Source: Streptomyces roseicoloratus (GTDB lineage Bacteria > Actinomycetota > Actinomycetes > Streptomycetales > Streptomycetaceae). From it: 64,000 nucleotides of DNA. The stretch spans positions 1 through 64,000 of the forward strand of contig NZ_SDOY01000153.1 in the NCBI RefSeq assembly GCF_004117935.1, read 5' to 3'. Position numbers and translations under genes: made by a program. Shown here piece after piece: positions 54,015-62,413 of the stretch (its first letter is position 1; each line of letters begins with the position of its first letter). The notes under the pieces were generated by a model, which saw nothing but the letters and a program-made list of their open reading frames with translations, made no database searches and was not told the origin of the DNA.

Positions 54015-54020
54015 TAGGAT
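54015..54020 (+). promoter_or_regulatory. Putative -10 box (TAGGAT), leaderless gene
   Basis: TAGGAT, 8 nt, then ATG 54029. Confidence 0.4.
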
Positions 54021-54028
54021 CGACACCC

Positions 54029-54631
54029 ATGGGGACGGACATAGAAGGCCTGATCGAGGTGCGCGGTCGGGACGGCCGGTGGACGGCCCGGGACTGGCTG
54101 CCCGACTGTGCGCTCGTACGCGACAGATACGCGCGGGAATGTCTCTTCGGCTACGGCGGAGGCCTCGGTGTGGACATCGGCCGGGCGTTGTTCGACCAGA
54201 GGGGCAAACCGGACGACGTCTCGGACGACGTCCCGGACGATGAGATCAACCACAGCCATTCGTACGCCACCTGGGCCGAGGTCGCGACCGTCGACTGGGA
54301 CGCGCCCCTGACCGACGGAGCGTCCTGGACGCACATCGGCACGTGGCTGCCGGGCCCGCGGGGCGAACTGGAACTGGACGACGTGTACGGGACGCCGGCG
54401 GAGGTCCTCGACGCGGCGGAGGAACTCTTCGGCGAGGATCTGATGCCCCCGGAGTGGCCGGAAGGCGGTGAGGTGCACCTGAACGGCGCGGTGTACCGCC
54501 CCGTCGACGTCACGCCCCGGATCTTCGCGCCCCCGGACGGCGACCGCTGGGGACCGGTCTGGACGACGATGCGCGAACTGGCGGCCGAGCACGGCGACGA
54601 GAACGTCCGCCTGGTGGTGTGGTTCGGCTGA
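54029..54631 (+). CDS. Unknown acidic protein, 200 aa
   Basis: Acidic, Trp-rich soluble protein: IEVRGRDGRWTARDWLPDCALVRDRYARECLFGYGG, DDVSDDVPDDEINHSHSYATWAEVATVDWD, EELFGEDLMPPEW, ending ENVRLVVWFG. The layout resembles small actinobacterial proteins annotated only as hypothetical; a protein-interaction or immunity role is possible but not shown. The 166 bp before it hold no recognisable gene. Confidence 0.7.
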   Translation: MGTDIEGLIEVRGRDGRWTARDWLPDCALVRDRYARECLFGYGGGLGVDIGRALFDQRGKPDDVSDDVPDDEINHSHSYATWAEVATVDWDAPLTDGASWTHIGTWLPGPRGELELDDVYGTPAEVLDAAEELFGEDLMPPEWPEGGEVHLNGAVYRPVDVTPRIFAPPDGDRWGPVWTTMRELAAEHGDENVRLVVWFG

Positions 54632-54881
54632 CGACCGAGCGGCGGAAACGGCCGGTGGAGGAACGAGGACCCCCGGCGCCGGTGAGCGCGCACGCCGTGC
54701 TGATCCGCCGATCACTCCAAGCCCCCAACGGCGAGCGCCAAGGCGCTCCACTGGCCTTGACCGCCCTGCCGGCAGACGGGATCGGCAGGCGTGACGCCCG
54801 CCGTGCACGGAACGCGCGAGCGGCCGGAACCAGCACAGGCGAGCGGGAAGAAAATCGGTTGGCGGCCGCCACGTCCGCGTC

Positions 54882-54887
54882 TACCCT
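54882..54887 (+). promoter_or_regulatory. Putative -10 box (TACCCT), leaderless gene
   Basis: TACCCT, 8 nt, then ATG 54896. Confidence 0.35.
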
Positions 54888-54895
54888 CGTGCGCG

Positions 54896-55366
54896 ATGGA
54901 GATGGTCTTCCGGAGGCTGCCGGGCAATCAGCACGAGATTCTGGTCCGCGCCCGCAAGGGGCCGGACGTGAGGCTCCCCGCCCAGCCGGACGGTCCGAGC
55001 ATGCCGCACGACCTGGTGCACGCCGTCGTCGAGACCGCGCTCGGCATCGGCGACGGGTTCTGGGGCGCGATGGCGCGCGGTGCCACGTTCCAGGGCTTCG
55101 AGCTCGTCACCCCGGGACGGCACCGCCGCTCCGGGATGAAGGTGCTGCGCCGGGGCGGCGACGCCGTCATGGCGGCCGAGCTGTCGGTGAACTGGGCCTA
55201 CCGCGTCTGGCGGGGTCTGTCCACGGAGGGCCGCGGCGTCGGCCCGGCGCCGCTGGACGCCGAGGCGCTGGCGAGAACGGGGCCCCGCCTGGACGCCGCA
55301 GCCGCCCGCTGGACGGCGGTCCCGGAAGGCGGGCAACTGCTCTGGCGCTGGGGCTCGGACCGCTAG
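54896..55366 (+). CDS. Unknown protein, 156 aa
   Basis: Soluble basic protein: VFRRLPGNQHEILVRARKGPDVRLPAQ, MPHDLVHAVVETALGIGDGFWGAMARGATFQGFELV, then AELSVNWAYRVWRGL. The central HDLVHAVVE segment gives a conserved-looking His-Asp-His pattern, possibly metal-binding. Not recognised. Separated from its neighbours by 264 and 108 bp of non-coding DNA. Confidence 0.7.
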   Translation: MEMVFRRLPGNQHEILVRARKGPDVRLPAQPDGPSMPHDLVHAVVETALGIGDGFWGAMARGATFQGFELVTPGRHRRSGMKVLRRGGDAVMAAELSVNWAYRVWRGLSTEGRGVGPAPLDAEALARTGPRLDAAAARWTAVPEGGQLLWRWGSDR

Positions 55367-55474
55367 CGCGGGAACGCGGGAACCGAGCGAACCGCGGTGC
55401 GGCGGACCCCCGGCCGGGAACCGGGCACGTGAGCATCCCCGTACCCGGCCGGAGCGCGTCAGGGCGTCATCGCG

Positions 55475-56125
55475 TCAGTGCTTCGGGCACTGCTTCCACG
55501 CGAGGTGGTAGACGGTGCTGATGTCTCCGTCGGTGGAGTCCATCGTCATGTAGCTGGTGTGGGCCGGGTTCGACGTGCCGGCGTCCACCCGCAGCTCGGT
55601 GTTGATGTTGAAGTTCCGCTGCACCCCGCACGGCGCCCACACGAGCTGAGCCCAGTCGGTCTCGTCGGTGGCCTGCCAGTTGTCCTCGTACGGGCCCCGG
55701 AAGGTGTGCGCCCGGGACGCGGTGGCGGGCGATCCCTGGAAGTAGTACGAGGCCTTCTCGGTGCTGCTCGCGCCCGGCTGGAGGGAGGCGTAGCCGCGGT
55801 AGTCGGCGCTGGCGATCGCGTAGGTGAACCCCTGGGGCACGTGCACCAGAAGGTTCAGCTGGCAGTTTCTGCGGGCCGCCGTGGGGGAGGAGCCACCGCC
55901 CGCCTGCGCCAGGTACGCGCTGTACGTGACCGTGAAGGCCGTGTTGTCCTCGGACACGGCGATGGCGGTGGTTCCCCGGGGGCAGCCGGAGCCGTTCACC
56001 GTGGCGACGTCGATGACGATCCGGTCCGGGGGCGGGTCGGCGATCGACGAAGGGCTGGCCTGCGCGGGCAGGACCGAGGCGAACAGGGCGACGCTCGCTG
56101 CGCTCACCAGTAAGGGGATTCTCAT
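55475..56125 (-). CDS. DUF4360-family secreted protein
   Basis: 216-aa exported protein. Signal peptide MRIPLLVSAASVALFASVLPAQA, then a beta-rich domain with four cysteines (GSGCPRGTTAIAVS, NCQLNLLVHVPQGFTYAIASADYRGYASL, WAPCGVQRNFNINTELRVD, WKQCPKH), the DUF4360 pattern. Function unknown; relatives occur in actinobacteria and fungi. ATG 56125 follows GGGAGAAGG at 4 nt. Confidence 0.85.
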   Translation of the reverse strand: MRIPLLVSAASVALFASVLPAQASPSSIADPPPDRIVIDVATVNGSGCPRGTTAIAVSEDNTAFTVTYSAYLAQAGGGSSPTAARRNCQLNLLVHVPQGFTYAIASADYRGYASLQPGASSTEKASYYFQGSPATASRAHTFRGPYEDNWQATDETDWAQLVWAPCGVQRNFNINTELRVDAGTSNPAHTSYMTMDSTDGDISTVYHLAWKQCPKH

Positions 56126-56656
56126 CCTTCTCCCATCCAGTGCTTCGGCGCCCGGACGAACGCGGAGGCGTCCGGTCGCGGGCCGGGGGGTGCGGCGCGC
56201 CACGGTGTCGGGCGGCCGTCACGGACCTACTGCGGTGGATCGAGGCGCGGATCGTGCGGTCGGGGTGGTGCAGCCGGCAACAGTTGAACTATCATGCACA
56301 TGCCAGACGTGCGCCTCGCGGGCCCCGCCGATACGGGCGGGGTGCTCGAATGCTAGAGGCCCTGGCAGGTGAGAGCAGGGCGGCGCCCGGCCAACAATCA
56401 GCCTGCGAAGACGCCTTCTTTGGCCAGGAACGCGGTTGGCATCGCATGCCTCGTCGGCACGGAACGCCGAGCCGGGGTTCGCGGGCATCCACCCGTGGGC
56501 GAGAGCGGCGCGGAAGCCGACTGCCACCTGGACGGGCGGCACCGGGCGACCCGCTGCGTTCACTCAGCAACACACGACCGCCGCCATGCCGCGCCGATTC
56601 CGCCCGCCGCCACGGGGCGACCGCGCGGGAGGCGGCTCACGGAAGCCGACTGCCAC
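56126..56656. other. 531-bp gap with a duplicated 20-mer
   Basis: No gene with ribosome site or family motif is seen. CGGAAGCCGACTGCCACCTG occurs at 56511-56530 and again at 56640-56659, 129 bp apart, the second copy running into the 14-bp repeat array. Three further reading frames in the gap have no start signals. Confidence 0.6.
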
Positions 56657-56740
56657 CTGTCAGAGGCGGACCGTCAGGGGTAGACCGTCAGAGGCAGACC
56701 GTCAGGGGCAGAGCGTCAAAGGAAGGCCGTCAGAGGCTGA
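56657..56740. repeat. 14-bp tandem repeat array (6 units) over the PP2C stop
   Basis: Units such as CCGTCAGAGGCAGA and CCGTCAGGGGCAGA start at 56657, 56671, 56685, 56699, 56713 and 56727. The last unit contains the stop codon of the PAS/PP2C gene on the minus strand. Confidence 0.8.
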
Positions 56741-58388
56741 CGTGCAGGGCGCAGACGTCGTCGCGACGGACGTCCGGATCGAGCAGACCGTCGATGACGG
56801 CGTCCAGGAAACCACTGCCCTCGGCGCACTCCACCGTGGACCGGGCCAGACGGTCCAGGCCCTCGCCGATGTCCTCTCCCGGCTTCTCGACCAGTCCGTC
56901 CGTGTACAACAGCAGATGATCGCCAGGCTGCAGCCGGAGCGTGGACGCCTCGTAATGCGCGGTCGCCATCGCGCCCAGCAGAACACCCTCGGGCGGGGGC
57001 AGGAAGCGGGCTTCGCCGTCGCGGACGAGCAGGGGCGGGAGGTGACCGGCCTGCACCCACGTGAGGCGGGAAGTGGCCGGCTCGTAGCGCCCCATGATCA
57101 TGGTGGCCGTGCTGAAGCTCCGCTCGGCGCTGTGCAGCAGCAGCGTGTTCAGCCGAGCCAGGATCTGGGGCAGGGGCGTGCCCGTGACCGCCATGCCCTT
57201 GGCGGTGAACCGCAGCTGGGCCATGGTGGCGACGGCGTCGAGCCCGTGCCCGGCGACGTCACCGACGACGAGCAGGGCGCTGCCGTCGGGCAGCTCGATG
57301 GCGCTGTACCAGTCACCGCCGACGTTGAGTCGTTCCTGGAGCGGCTGGTAGGCCACGTTCACGGTCAGACCGGCCAGCCGCAGGGACTGCTCGGGCAGCG
57401 GCAGCAGCGCGTGCTGGAGGCGGACGGCGAGATCGCGTTCGGCGGCCAGCAGGCCACGCTGGACCAGGGCGCCCCGCTCGTGGTCCAGCAACTGCTGTTC
57501 CGCCCGCTTGGCCGCGGTCTGGTCCTGGAAGAAGCCGTGGACCTCGACGGGCGCGCCCATGGCGTCGACGTCGACCTCCGCCACGATCCGTACGTAGCGG
57601 GTGTCGCCGTCGGCGGCGGAGATCCGGAAGACGTGGTCGGCAGGCGTGCCGTCCCGCAGAAGGCTCTGGACGACCTCTCCCAGCGCGGGCAGATCCTCGG
57701 GGACGACGTGCCGGGGCAGTTCCTCCAGCGTCATCGGACCGCGGGACGGATCCCTGTCGAAGAGGACGTAGACCTCGTCCGACCAGGTGATCGTGTTCCG
57801 CACCAGGTCCCAGTCGGCCCAGCCCATGCCGCCGAGGCGCTGCAGCACCGCCAGGCGGCACTGTTCCCGTTCGCCGGTGTCCAGGCGTACCCAGGACACG
57901 ACCAGCCCGCCCTTGCACGCCGCCGCGCGCACGGCGAACCGCGACAGCCGCGGAATGCCGGCGAGGACCTCCTCGTACTCGAACGGCTCCCCTTCGTAGA
58001 CGGTGCCCGTCTCCAGGGCCTGGAGGTAGCCACGCCACAGCTCCGAACCGTCCACGTTGGGATAGGTCTCGAGGACGCTCAGACCCACGAGTTCCCTGCC
58101 GGTGCGACCCGCGACGTCGACCGCCTCGGGCGACGCCGCCATGATCCGGAAGTCCGTCACCTCGCCCTCGGTCCCGAGTACCGGCTTGAGGAAGATCGCG
58201 GAACCAGGAAGTCCGTCGAGCACTTCCTGAACGGCCGACGCGGGCTCCGCCGAGGGCTCGCCGCTTCTGGCCGGTGCGCCTTGGCGGGCCACGTACCGAC
58301 GCGAGGAGAACATCGATGCATCAGCCCCTTCGTCAAGGAGTTTCTTCTCCGGCCCTGGCTCTGCCACCCCACGGCGATCCCCCGACAT
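56730..58388 (-). CDS. PAS-PP2C (SpoIIE-type) protein phosphatase
   Basis: 552-aa signalling phosphatase. Two PAS-like domains (LDGLPGSAIFLKPVLGTEGEVTDF; GMGWADWDLVRNTITWSDEVYVLFDRDP) are followed by a PP2C/SpoIIE domain with YQPLQERLNVGGDWYSAIELPDG and VVGDVAGHGLDAVATMAQLR. It would dephosphorylate an anti-sigma antagonist such as a STAS protein; no such partner is adjacent here, but one lies at 45.2 kb. CATGCT is 6 nt before ATG 58388; ATG 58313 (527 aa) with GAAGGGG is the alternative. The 3' end lies in a 14-bp repeat array. Confidence 0.88.
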   Translation of the reverse strand: MSGDRRGVAEPGPEKKLLDEGADASMFSSRRYVARQGAPARSGEPSAEPASAVQEVLDGLPGSAIFLKPVLGTEGEVTDFRIMAASPEAVDVAGRTGRELVGLSVLETYPNVDGSELWRGYLQALETGTVYEGEPFEYEEVLAGIPRLSRFAVRAAACKGGLVVSWVRLDTGEREQCRLAVLQRLGGMGWADWDLVRNTITWSDEVYVLFDRDPSRGPMTLEELPRHVVPEDLPALGEVVQSLLRDGTPADHVFRISAADGDTRYVRIVAEVDVDAMGAPVEVHGFFQDQTAAKRAEQQLLDHERGALVQRGLLAAERDLAVRLQHALLPLPEQSLRLAGLTVNVAYQPLQERLNVGGDWYSAIELPDGSALLVVGDVAGHGLDAVATMAQLRFTAKGMAVTGTPLPQILARLNTLLLHSAERSFSTATMIMGRYEPATSRLTWVQAGHLPPLLVRDGEARFLPPPEGVLLGAMATAHYEASTLRLQPGDHLLLYTDGLVEKPGEDIGEGLDRLARSTVECAEGSGFLDAVIDGLLDPDVRRDDVCALHVSL

Positions 58389-58558
58389 AACACGAGCATG
58401 ACACGCGGACCGGCGATGACCATAAACCGCTGCTGCGCTAGTCAGGCGCGCTGCGACGCACAGGTGGCCGAAAATCGCCGCCGGGGCCGGATGCCGGGAG
58501 GGACGAGGAGGTGAGGACGCGCCGTGCGGATCGCCGGTTTGCGAGGCGTGTCGACGGC

Positions 58559-58613
58559 GTACGCGACACGTACGCATGACGTACGGCAAACGTACGCGAC
58601 ATGTACGCTCCAG
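58559..58613. repeat. Five 11-bp iterons upstream of tap
   Basis: GTACG occurs at 58559, 58570, 58581, 58592 and 58603, exactly 11 bp apart. Units read GTACGCGACAC, GTACGCATGAC, GTACGGCAAAC, GTACGCGACAT and GTACGCTCCAG. The spacing puts all boxes on one face of the helix and the array abuts the tap promoter (ATAGG region near 58618). Confidence 0.85.
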
Positions 58614-58642
58614 AGGGATAGGCTGGCGCCATAGGAGGTGTC

Positions 58643-60979
58643 ATGTCGGAGTTGTTCGACGCCGTCGACGCGCTGCTCGCGTCCCGCGCCCCGCTCCCGC
58701 CGCCGGCGGAACGGAAGAGGCTGCGTGCCGCGCACGGCCTGACGATCGACGAGGTGGCCACCGCCCTCAAGGTGCGCCGGGCCACGGTCAGCGGCTGGGA
58801 GTCCGGCAAGACCGAGCCCCGCCCGCCCGAGCGCGACGCGTACGCACGACTCCTCGAGGGGCTCGCGAAGCTCTACCCCGACCCCGAAAGCGTGGGCGCG
58901 TCCGAGGAGGATCCCACGGTATCGGCGACGCGCGCCGGCACCGTGAACGCGACACCGGAGACCCCGGCGCCTCTGCCCGCAGGCGAGGCATCGGAACCGG
59001 CGGCGACTCCGGCGGCGACTCCGGCACCTCGGAGCACTGAGAGCACTGAGAGCACTCAGAGCACTGACGGCACGCAAGGCGCCCAAAGACCTGTCGCGCC
59101 GTACTCTCCCACGGCACAGGCACAGGCACAGGCACAGGCATCGGAACCGGCACAGGTGCGTGCCGTCCGGCCGCCGTCGGCGGTGCGTGGTCAGGGCGGG
59201 CGGAAGGCGGCGGCCGGGACCGGGACGTCATGGCAGGCGGCGGGCGGTACCGACCCGCGGTTCGAGAACGGTCCGCTGGCGGTCCTGGACGTCGAGGACG
59301 GGAAGGTGCTGGCGTACTGCCCGGGCGGCCTGGTCCTGGACGTGCCGGCCAAGTCCCTGCCGTCCCTGGTGGACTGGACGCTGCGCGAGGCGAAACTCGG
59401 TCAGCCGAAGCTCTCCGGCCCCGGAAAGGACGCCGACCCGCTGCTCGTCCTCACCGAGACCGTGCTGGAGCGCTACGGGCTGCCGGTCACCCTTACCGAC
59501 GAGGAGCGGCTTGCCGGGCGGATCCCGGACGACCACAAGGTCGTCAAGCAGCTGGCCCGCGCCGAATGGAAGCTGACCAAGCGCGGCCTGGGGCCGTGGG
59601 CGCGGATCTACCGCCCCGCGCAGGGTTCGGAGCGGGCCTGCGTCCAGCTGTGCGTTCCCTCCTGGAACGCGCTGGACACCCGTCACTGGGGCGAGGCCGG
59701 GCAACTCCCGCCGGCGGAACTCGCCCGTCTCCTGGGCGTGTACGCCTCCCGGGTGATGACGCCGCGCGGCTCCACGGCCGTCACCGGCCTGGAGCTGATG
59801 ACCGCGCTGCACCCGCCGACGCGCGCCTCGGCGCCCGACGCGGCGGGGAAGCGGCACGCGGAGCGCAACCCCAGCAGTCTCGGCAAGGAACCGGTGGACT
59901 GCGCGCCGTGCGAGGCTCCGGACGGTCATCCGCTGCTGTCGCACCTGCCGCGGTTTCACGTCCGCGGGCCCGACGAGAAGCTGTTCGAGGAGGCGTACGA
60001 CTGGGCGCGGCCGTTGACGGACGCGGAGTGCCTCGTGGGGCATCTGGTCGGCATCGACGTGAACATGGCCTTTGCGGCAGGCGCCAACGGACTGTCCGTC
60101 GGCCTGGGCGCGCCCACCCACCTCGTGAACCCGGTGTTCGACCCGAAGCTGCCGGGCAGCTGGCTGGTGGACCTGTCCCACGTCGACCTGTCGAAGGTGA
60201 AGGCCGGCAAGGAGTGGGTGGAACTGGACGGCAGCCTGCTGCCGAGCCCGTTCACACCGAAGGGCGACCGCCCGGAGGGGCCGGCCTGGTACGCGACGCC
60301 CACCGTGGCGTACGCGGTGGAGCTCGGCTACGAGGTGCAGCCGGCGGAGGCGTACGTCCGGTACGAGAACGGCCGCTACCTGGACGGCTGGTACCAGCGG
60401 CTGCGCGACGCCTACCTCGCGACCATGGCAGACCTGGGCGTCGCCGCCGACCTGGCTCCAGAGGACTTCCTGACCGCGATGGACGGCTACAAGGACCGGG
60501 ACCCCCACCTGGCGATCGTGGCCTCGGCGATCAAGGCGACGGTCAAGGGCGGCCTGGGCAAGCTGCGCGAACGGCCCCGGGGCGAGGGCTGGCGACCGGG
60601 CGAGCCGTGGCGTGCCCTGTCCCGTCCGACGTGGCGGCCGGACATCCGGGCGGCGGTCATCTCGCGCACGCGGATCAACCTGCACCGCAAGATCGTCAAG
60701 CACGCGTCGTTCACCGGCCAGTACCCGGTCGCGATCCTCTCGGACTGTGTCGTGTACGCGGCCGACGGACCGTCACCGCTGGACTTCCTGCCCTACCGCG
60801 AGGGCAAGCCGCTCCCCGGCGGGTTCAGACTGGGCGTCAACCCCGGGCTGGTCAAGCACGAAGGCACCCAGACCGTCCTGTGGGGCGAAGAGGTCCGTGA
60901 CCGGTTCGACGCCCCGGAGCTCAACCTCGCCCGGTACATCAAGGACGGCACCGTCACCGACGCCGACACCGGAGAGTGA
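58643..60979 (+). CDS. tap: Telomere-associated protein Tap
   Basis: 778-aa protein that in Streptomyces binds the 3' overhang of linear telomeres and recruits Tpg for end patching. N-terminal XRE-type helix-turn-helix (HGLTIDEVATALKVRRATVSGWESGKTEPRPPERD) followed by a low-complexity linker of STE/STQ 9-bp and QA hexamer repeats, then the long conserved Tap body (WARPLTDAECLVGHLVGIDVNMAFAAG, KIVKHASFTGQYPVAIL, PYREGKPLPGGFRLGVNPG). ATG 58643 has AGGAGG. tpg follows after 12 nt, the usual operon. Presence shows the replicon is or was linear. Confidence 0.92.
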   Translation: MSELFDAVDALLASRAPLPPPAERKRLRAAHGLTIDEVATALKVRRATVSGWESGKTEPRPPERDAYARLLEGLAKLYPDPESVGASEEDPTVSATRAGTVNATPETPAPLPAGEASEPAATPAATPAPRSTESTESTQSTDGTQGAQRPVAPYSPTAQAQAQAQASEPAQVRAVRPPSAVRGQGGRKAAAGTGTSWQAAGGTDPRFENGPLAVLDVEDGKVLAYCPGGLVLDVPAKSLPSLVDWTLREAKLGQPKLSGPGKDADPLLVLTETVLERYGLPVTLTDEERLAGRIPDDHKVVKQLARAEWKLTKRGLGPWARIYRPAQGSERACVQLCVPSWNALDTRHWGEAGQLPPAELARLLGVYASRVMTPRGSTAVTGLELMTALHPPTRASAPDAAGKRHAERNPSSLGKEPVDCAPCEAPDGHPLLSHLPRFHVRGPDEKLFEEAYDWARPLTDAECLVGHLVGIDVNMAFAAGANGLSVGLGAPTHLVNPVFDPKLPGSWLVDLSHVDLSKVKAGKEWVELDGSLLPSPFTPKGDRPEGPAWYATPTVAYAVELGYEVQPAEAYVRYENGRYLDGWYQRLRDAYLATMADLGVAADLAPEDFLTAMDGYKDRDPHLAIVASAIKATVKGGLGKLRERPRGEGWRPGEPWRALSRPTWRPDIRAAVISRTRINLHRKIVKHASFTGQYPVAILSDCVVYAADGPSPLDFLPYREGKPLPGGFRLGVNPGLVKHEGTQTVLWGEEVRDRFDAPELNLARYIKDGTVTDADTGE

Positions 60980-60991
60980 GGGAAGAGGACG

Positions 60992-61549
60992 ATGAGCCTG
61001 TTCGGGGAGGGTCTGGACGCCGCGGTCCAGAAGGCGTTCACCCGTCCGGCACCCAGGAGCGCCGGCGCGCAGATGCGGTATCTGGTCAGGCAGCTGAAGG
61101 GCACCAGGCCGGTGGCCGAGCTGCTGGGGGTCTCCCAGCGCACCGTCGAACGGTACGTGAAGAACCAGATCAAGAGGCCCCGCCCGGACCTCGCCGCGCG
61201 TCTGGAGCGTGAGGTGAAGGCCCGCTGGCAGCCGCAGATCAGGGCCAGGGCCCGGCAGAAGGCGGCCACCACGGGCGGCATCGTCATCGACACCCGCGCC
61301 CGCCTCGGCTACACCGCGCCGATCGGCTCGACGGACCAGGACCGCATCCGGCACCTGACCGTCGCCCTGCCCCCGCAGTACGCGGCCCGCCTCTTCCACG
61401 CCCAGGAGGCAGGCGCCGGTGAGCGCGAACTGAGGGAGATCGCCGCCGAAGCGCTGAAGGAGGTGTACTTCCAGGACGCCGGCCGCCGCGCCGGCCAGCT
61501 GGAGGAAGTCCGCTTCACCGACGTCGAACACCTCGAGTTCGAGCTCTAG
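60992..61549 (+). CDS. tpg: Telomere terminal protein Tpg
   Basis: 185-aa protein, the usual length of Streptomyces Tpg, which becomes covalently bound to chromosome 5' ends. Start MSLFGEGLDAAVQKAFTRPAPRSAG, a helix-turn-helix-like VAELLGVSQRTVERYVKNQIKRPRPDLA, basic RARARQKAATTGGIVIDTRARLGYTAPIGSTDQDRIRHLTVALPPQYA, and the C-terminal ELREIAAEALKEVYFQDAGRRAGQLEEVRFTDVEHLEFEL. ATG 60992 follows GGAAGAGGAC. Operon partner of tap. Confidence 0.93.
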   Translation: MSLFGEGLDAAVQKAFTRPAPRSAGAQMRYLVRQLKGTRPVAELLGVSQRTVERYVKNQIKRPRPDLAARLEREVKARWQPQIRARARQKAATTGGIVIDTRARLGYTAPIGSTDQDRIRHLTVALPPQYAARLFHAQEAGAGERELREIAAEALKEVYFQDAGRRAGQLEEVRFTDVEHLEFEL

Positions 61550-61589
61550 CTGTTCTGTCCCGGGAGGCCGTGGCCGGCCTGGCGTGACT

Positions 61590-61629
61590 GAGCGCTTCAT
61601 TTGGCCAGTGAGCATGGGAGTTGGCCGCT
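61590..61629. repeat. Two 20-bp AGTTGGC-type units downstream of tpg
   Basis: GAGCGCTTCATTTGGCCAGT (61590-61609) is followed directly by GAGCATGGGAGTTGGCCGCT (61610-61629). Closely related units occur at 63662-63701. Confidence 0.65.
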
Positions 61630-61780
61630 TGAGTGACCGAGCCGGAACACGGCGCGCGAGCCGAGATCGGCCGGGACCGGAAGGGGCATGCCGAAACCGG
61701 TGCCGTCGTTGGCCCTCGTCTCCGAAGGGCAGCCATCTGCGGCTCTTCACCGAGCTGCTGACCGGGCCTCGTCTGACATG

Positions 61781-61827
61781 CGGTGCCGTCGGCCCTGGCT
61801 CCGCACCGGAGCCAGGGCCGACGGCAC
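61781..61827. terminator. Perfect 22-bp hairpin, bidirectional terminator
   Basis: A perfect 22-bp stem (61781-61802 with 61806-61827) closes a 3-nt CAC loop. It begins GGTGCCGTCGGCCCTGGC and lies 8 bp past the stop of the small secreted gene on the minus strand and about 230 bp past tpg on the plus strand, so it can end both transcripts. Confidence 0.85.
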
Positions 61828-61835
61828 CGAGACGC

Positions 61836-62270
61836 CTACGTGAGCGGGTTGTCCTTCCAGCTGCTGTAGTAGCAGGTGTCGTCGCCGTAGTCGTCGACGC
61901 AGGTCACCACCCGCACGCCGCTGACGTAGTAGCCGGCGTCGTAGGTGAGACCGCCCCAGGAGGACGTGCTCCCGCAGCCGCCACCGTTCCGTCGGGGAGT
62001 CGTGGAGTAGACCGACCCGCTGGTGGTCTTGACCTGGAATCGGATGTAGACCGAGTTTCCGTCGCACGAGGTGTCCCGCACCGCCGCGTTGCCGTTCGTC
62101 CAGCCGCTCTTCGTCCATTGCCAGTTCGCGGACCCGAAGACCCCGGGGCCGGACGCGTACGCCTCGCCCGTGGCAGCCGAGGCGATGCCGGCGGAGCCCA
62201 GCAGCGCGACGGCGGCTGCGGCGGTCACGACCCCCGCGCGCCGCATATTGCCGAAGATGCGTCGTTTCAT
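61836..62270 (-). CDS. Small secreted cysteine-containing protein, 144 aa
   Basis: Signal peptide to about residue 33 (RRAGVVTAAAAVALLGSAGIASA), then a mature 110-residue beta-rich domain with four Cys (RDTSCDGNSVYIRFQVKTTSGSVYSTTP, NGGGCGSTSSWGG, VVTCVDDYGDDTCYYSSW), likely two disulfides. It looks like a small carbohydrate-binding or inhibitor fold, but no family is certain. ATG 62270 has AAGGGGGAA. Divergent from the LuxR gene. Confidence 0.75.
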   Translation of the reverse strand: MKRRIFGNMRRAGVVTAAAAVALLGSAGIASAATGEAYASGPGVFGSANWQWTKSGWTNGNAAVRDTSCDGNSVYIRFQVKTTSGSVYSTTPRRNGGGCGSTSSWGGLTYDAGYYVSGVRVVTCVDDYGDDTCYYSSWKDNPLT

Positions 62271-62413
62271 GGTTCCCCCTTGGGCAGATGAAGACGTTTC
62301 ACGGAAAGGCGCGCCTTGCCTGTACCGAGTACGACGCTAGACGGGCTTGTCTCTGCGAGGGATCCCAACTTCTGGGGGTTTCACCGGACCGAGGTCTGCG
62401 GTAGGGGGCCTGG

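Noticed and set aside
53863..54028. Possible gene fragment (DVFTDRIADARDVPARNG region) before the 200-aa unknown gene
   Set aside because: Composition looks coding-like but I could not match it to any family or find a start, so it is not called a pseudogene.
56219..56563. 114-codon minus-strand frame in the gap before the PP2C gene
   Set aside because: No ribosome site, odd composition and no motif; overlaps the duplicated 20-mer.
58559..58613. CRISPR array or attachment site reading of the GTACG repeats
   Set aside because: Units are only 11 bp with no unique spacers and there is no cas or integrase gene nearby.
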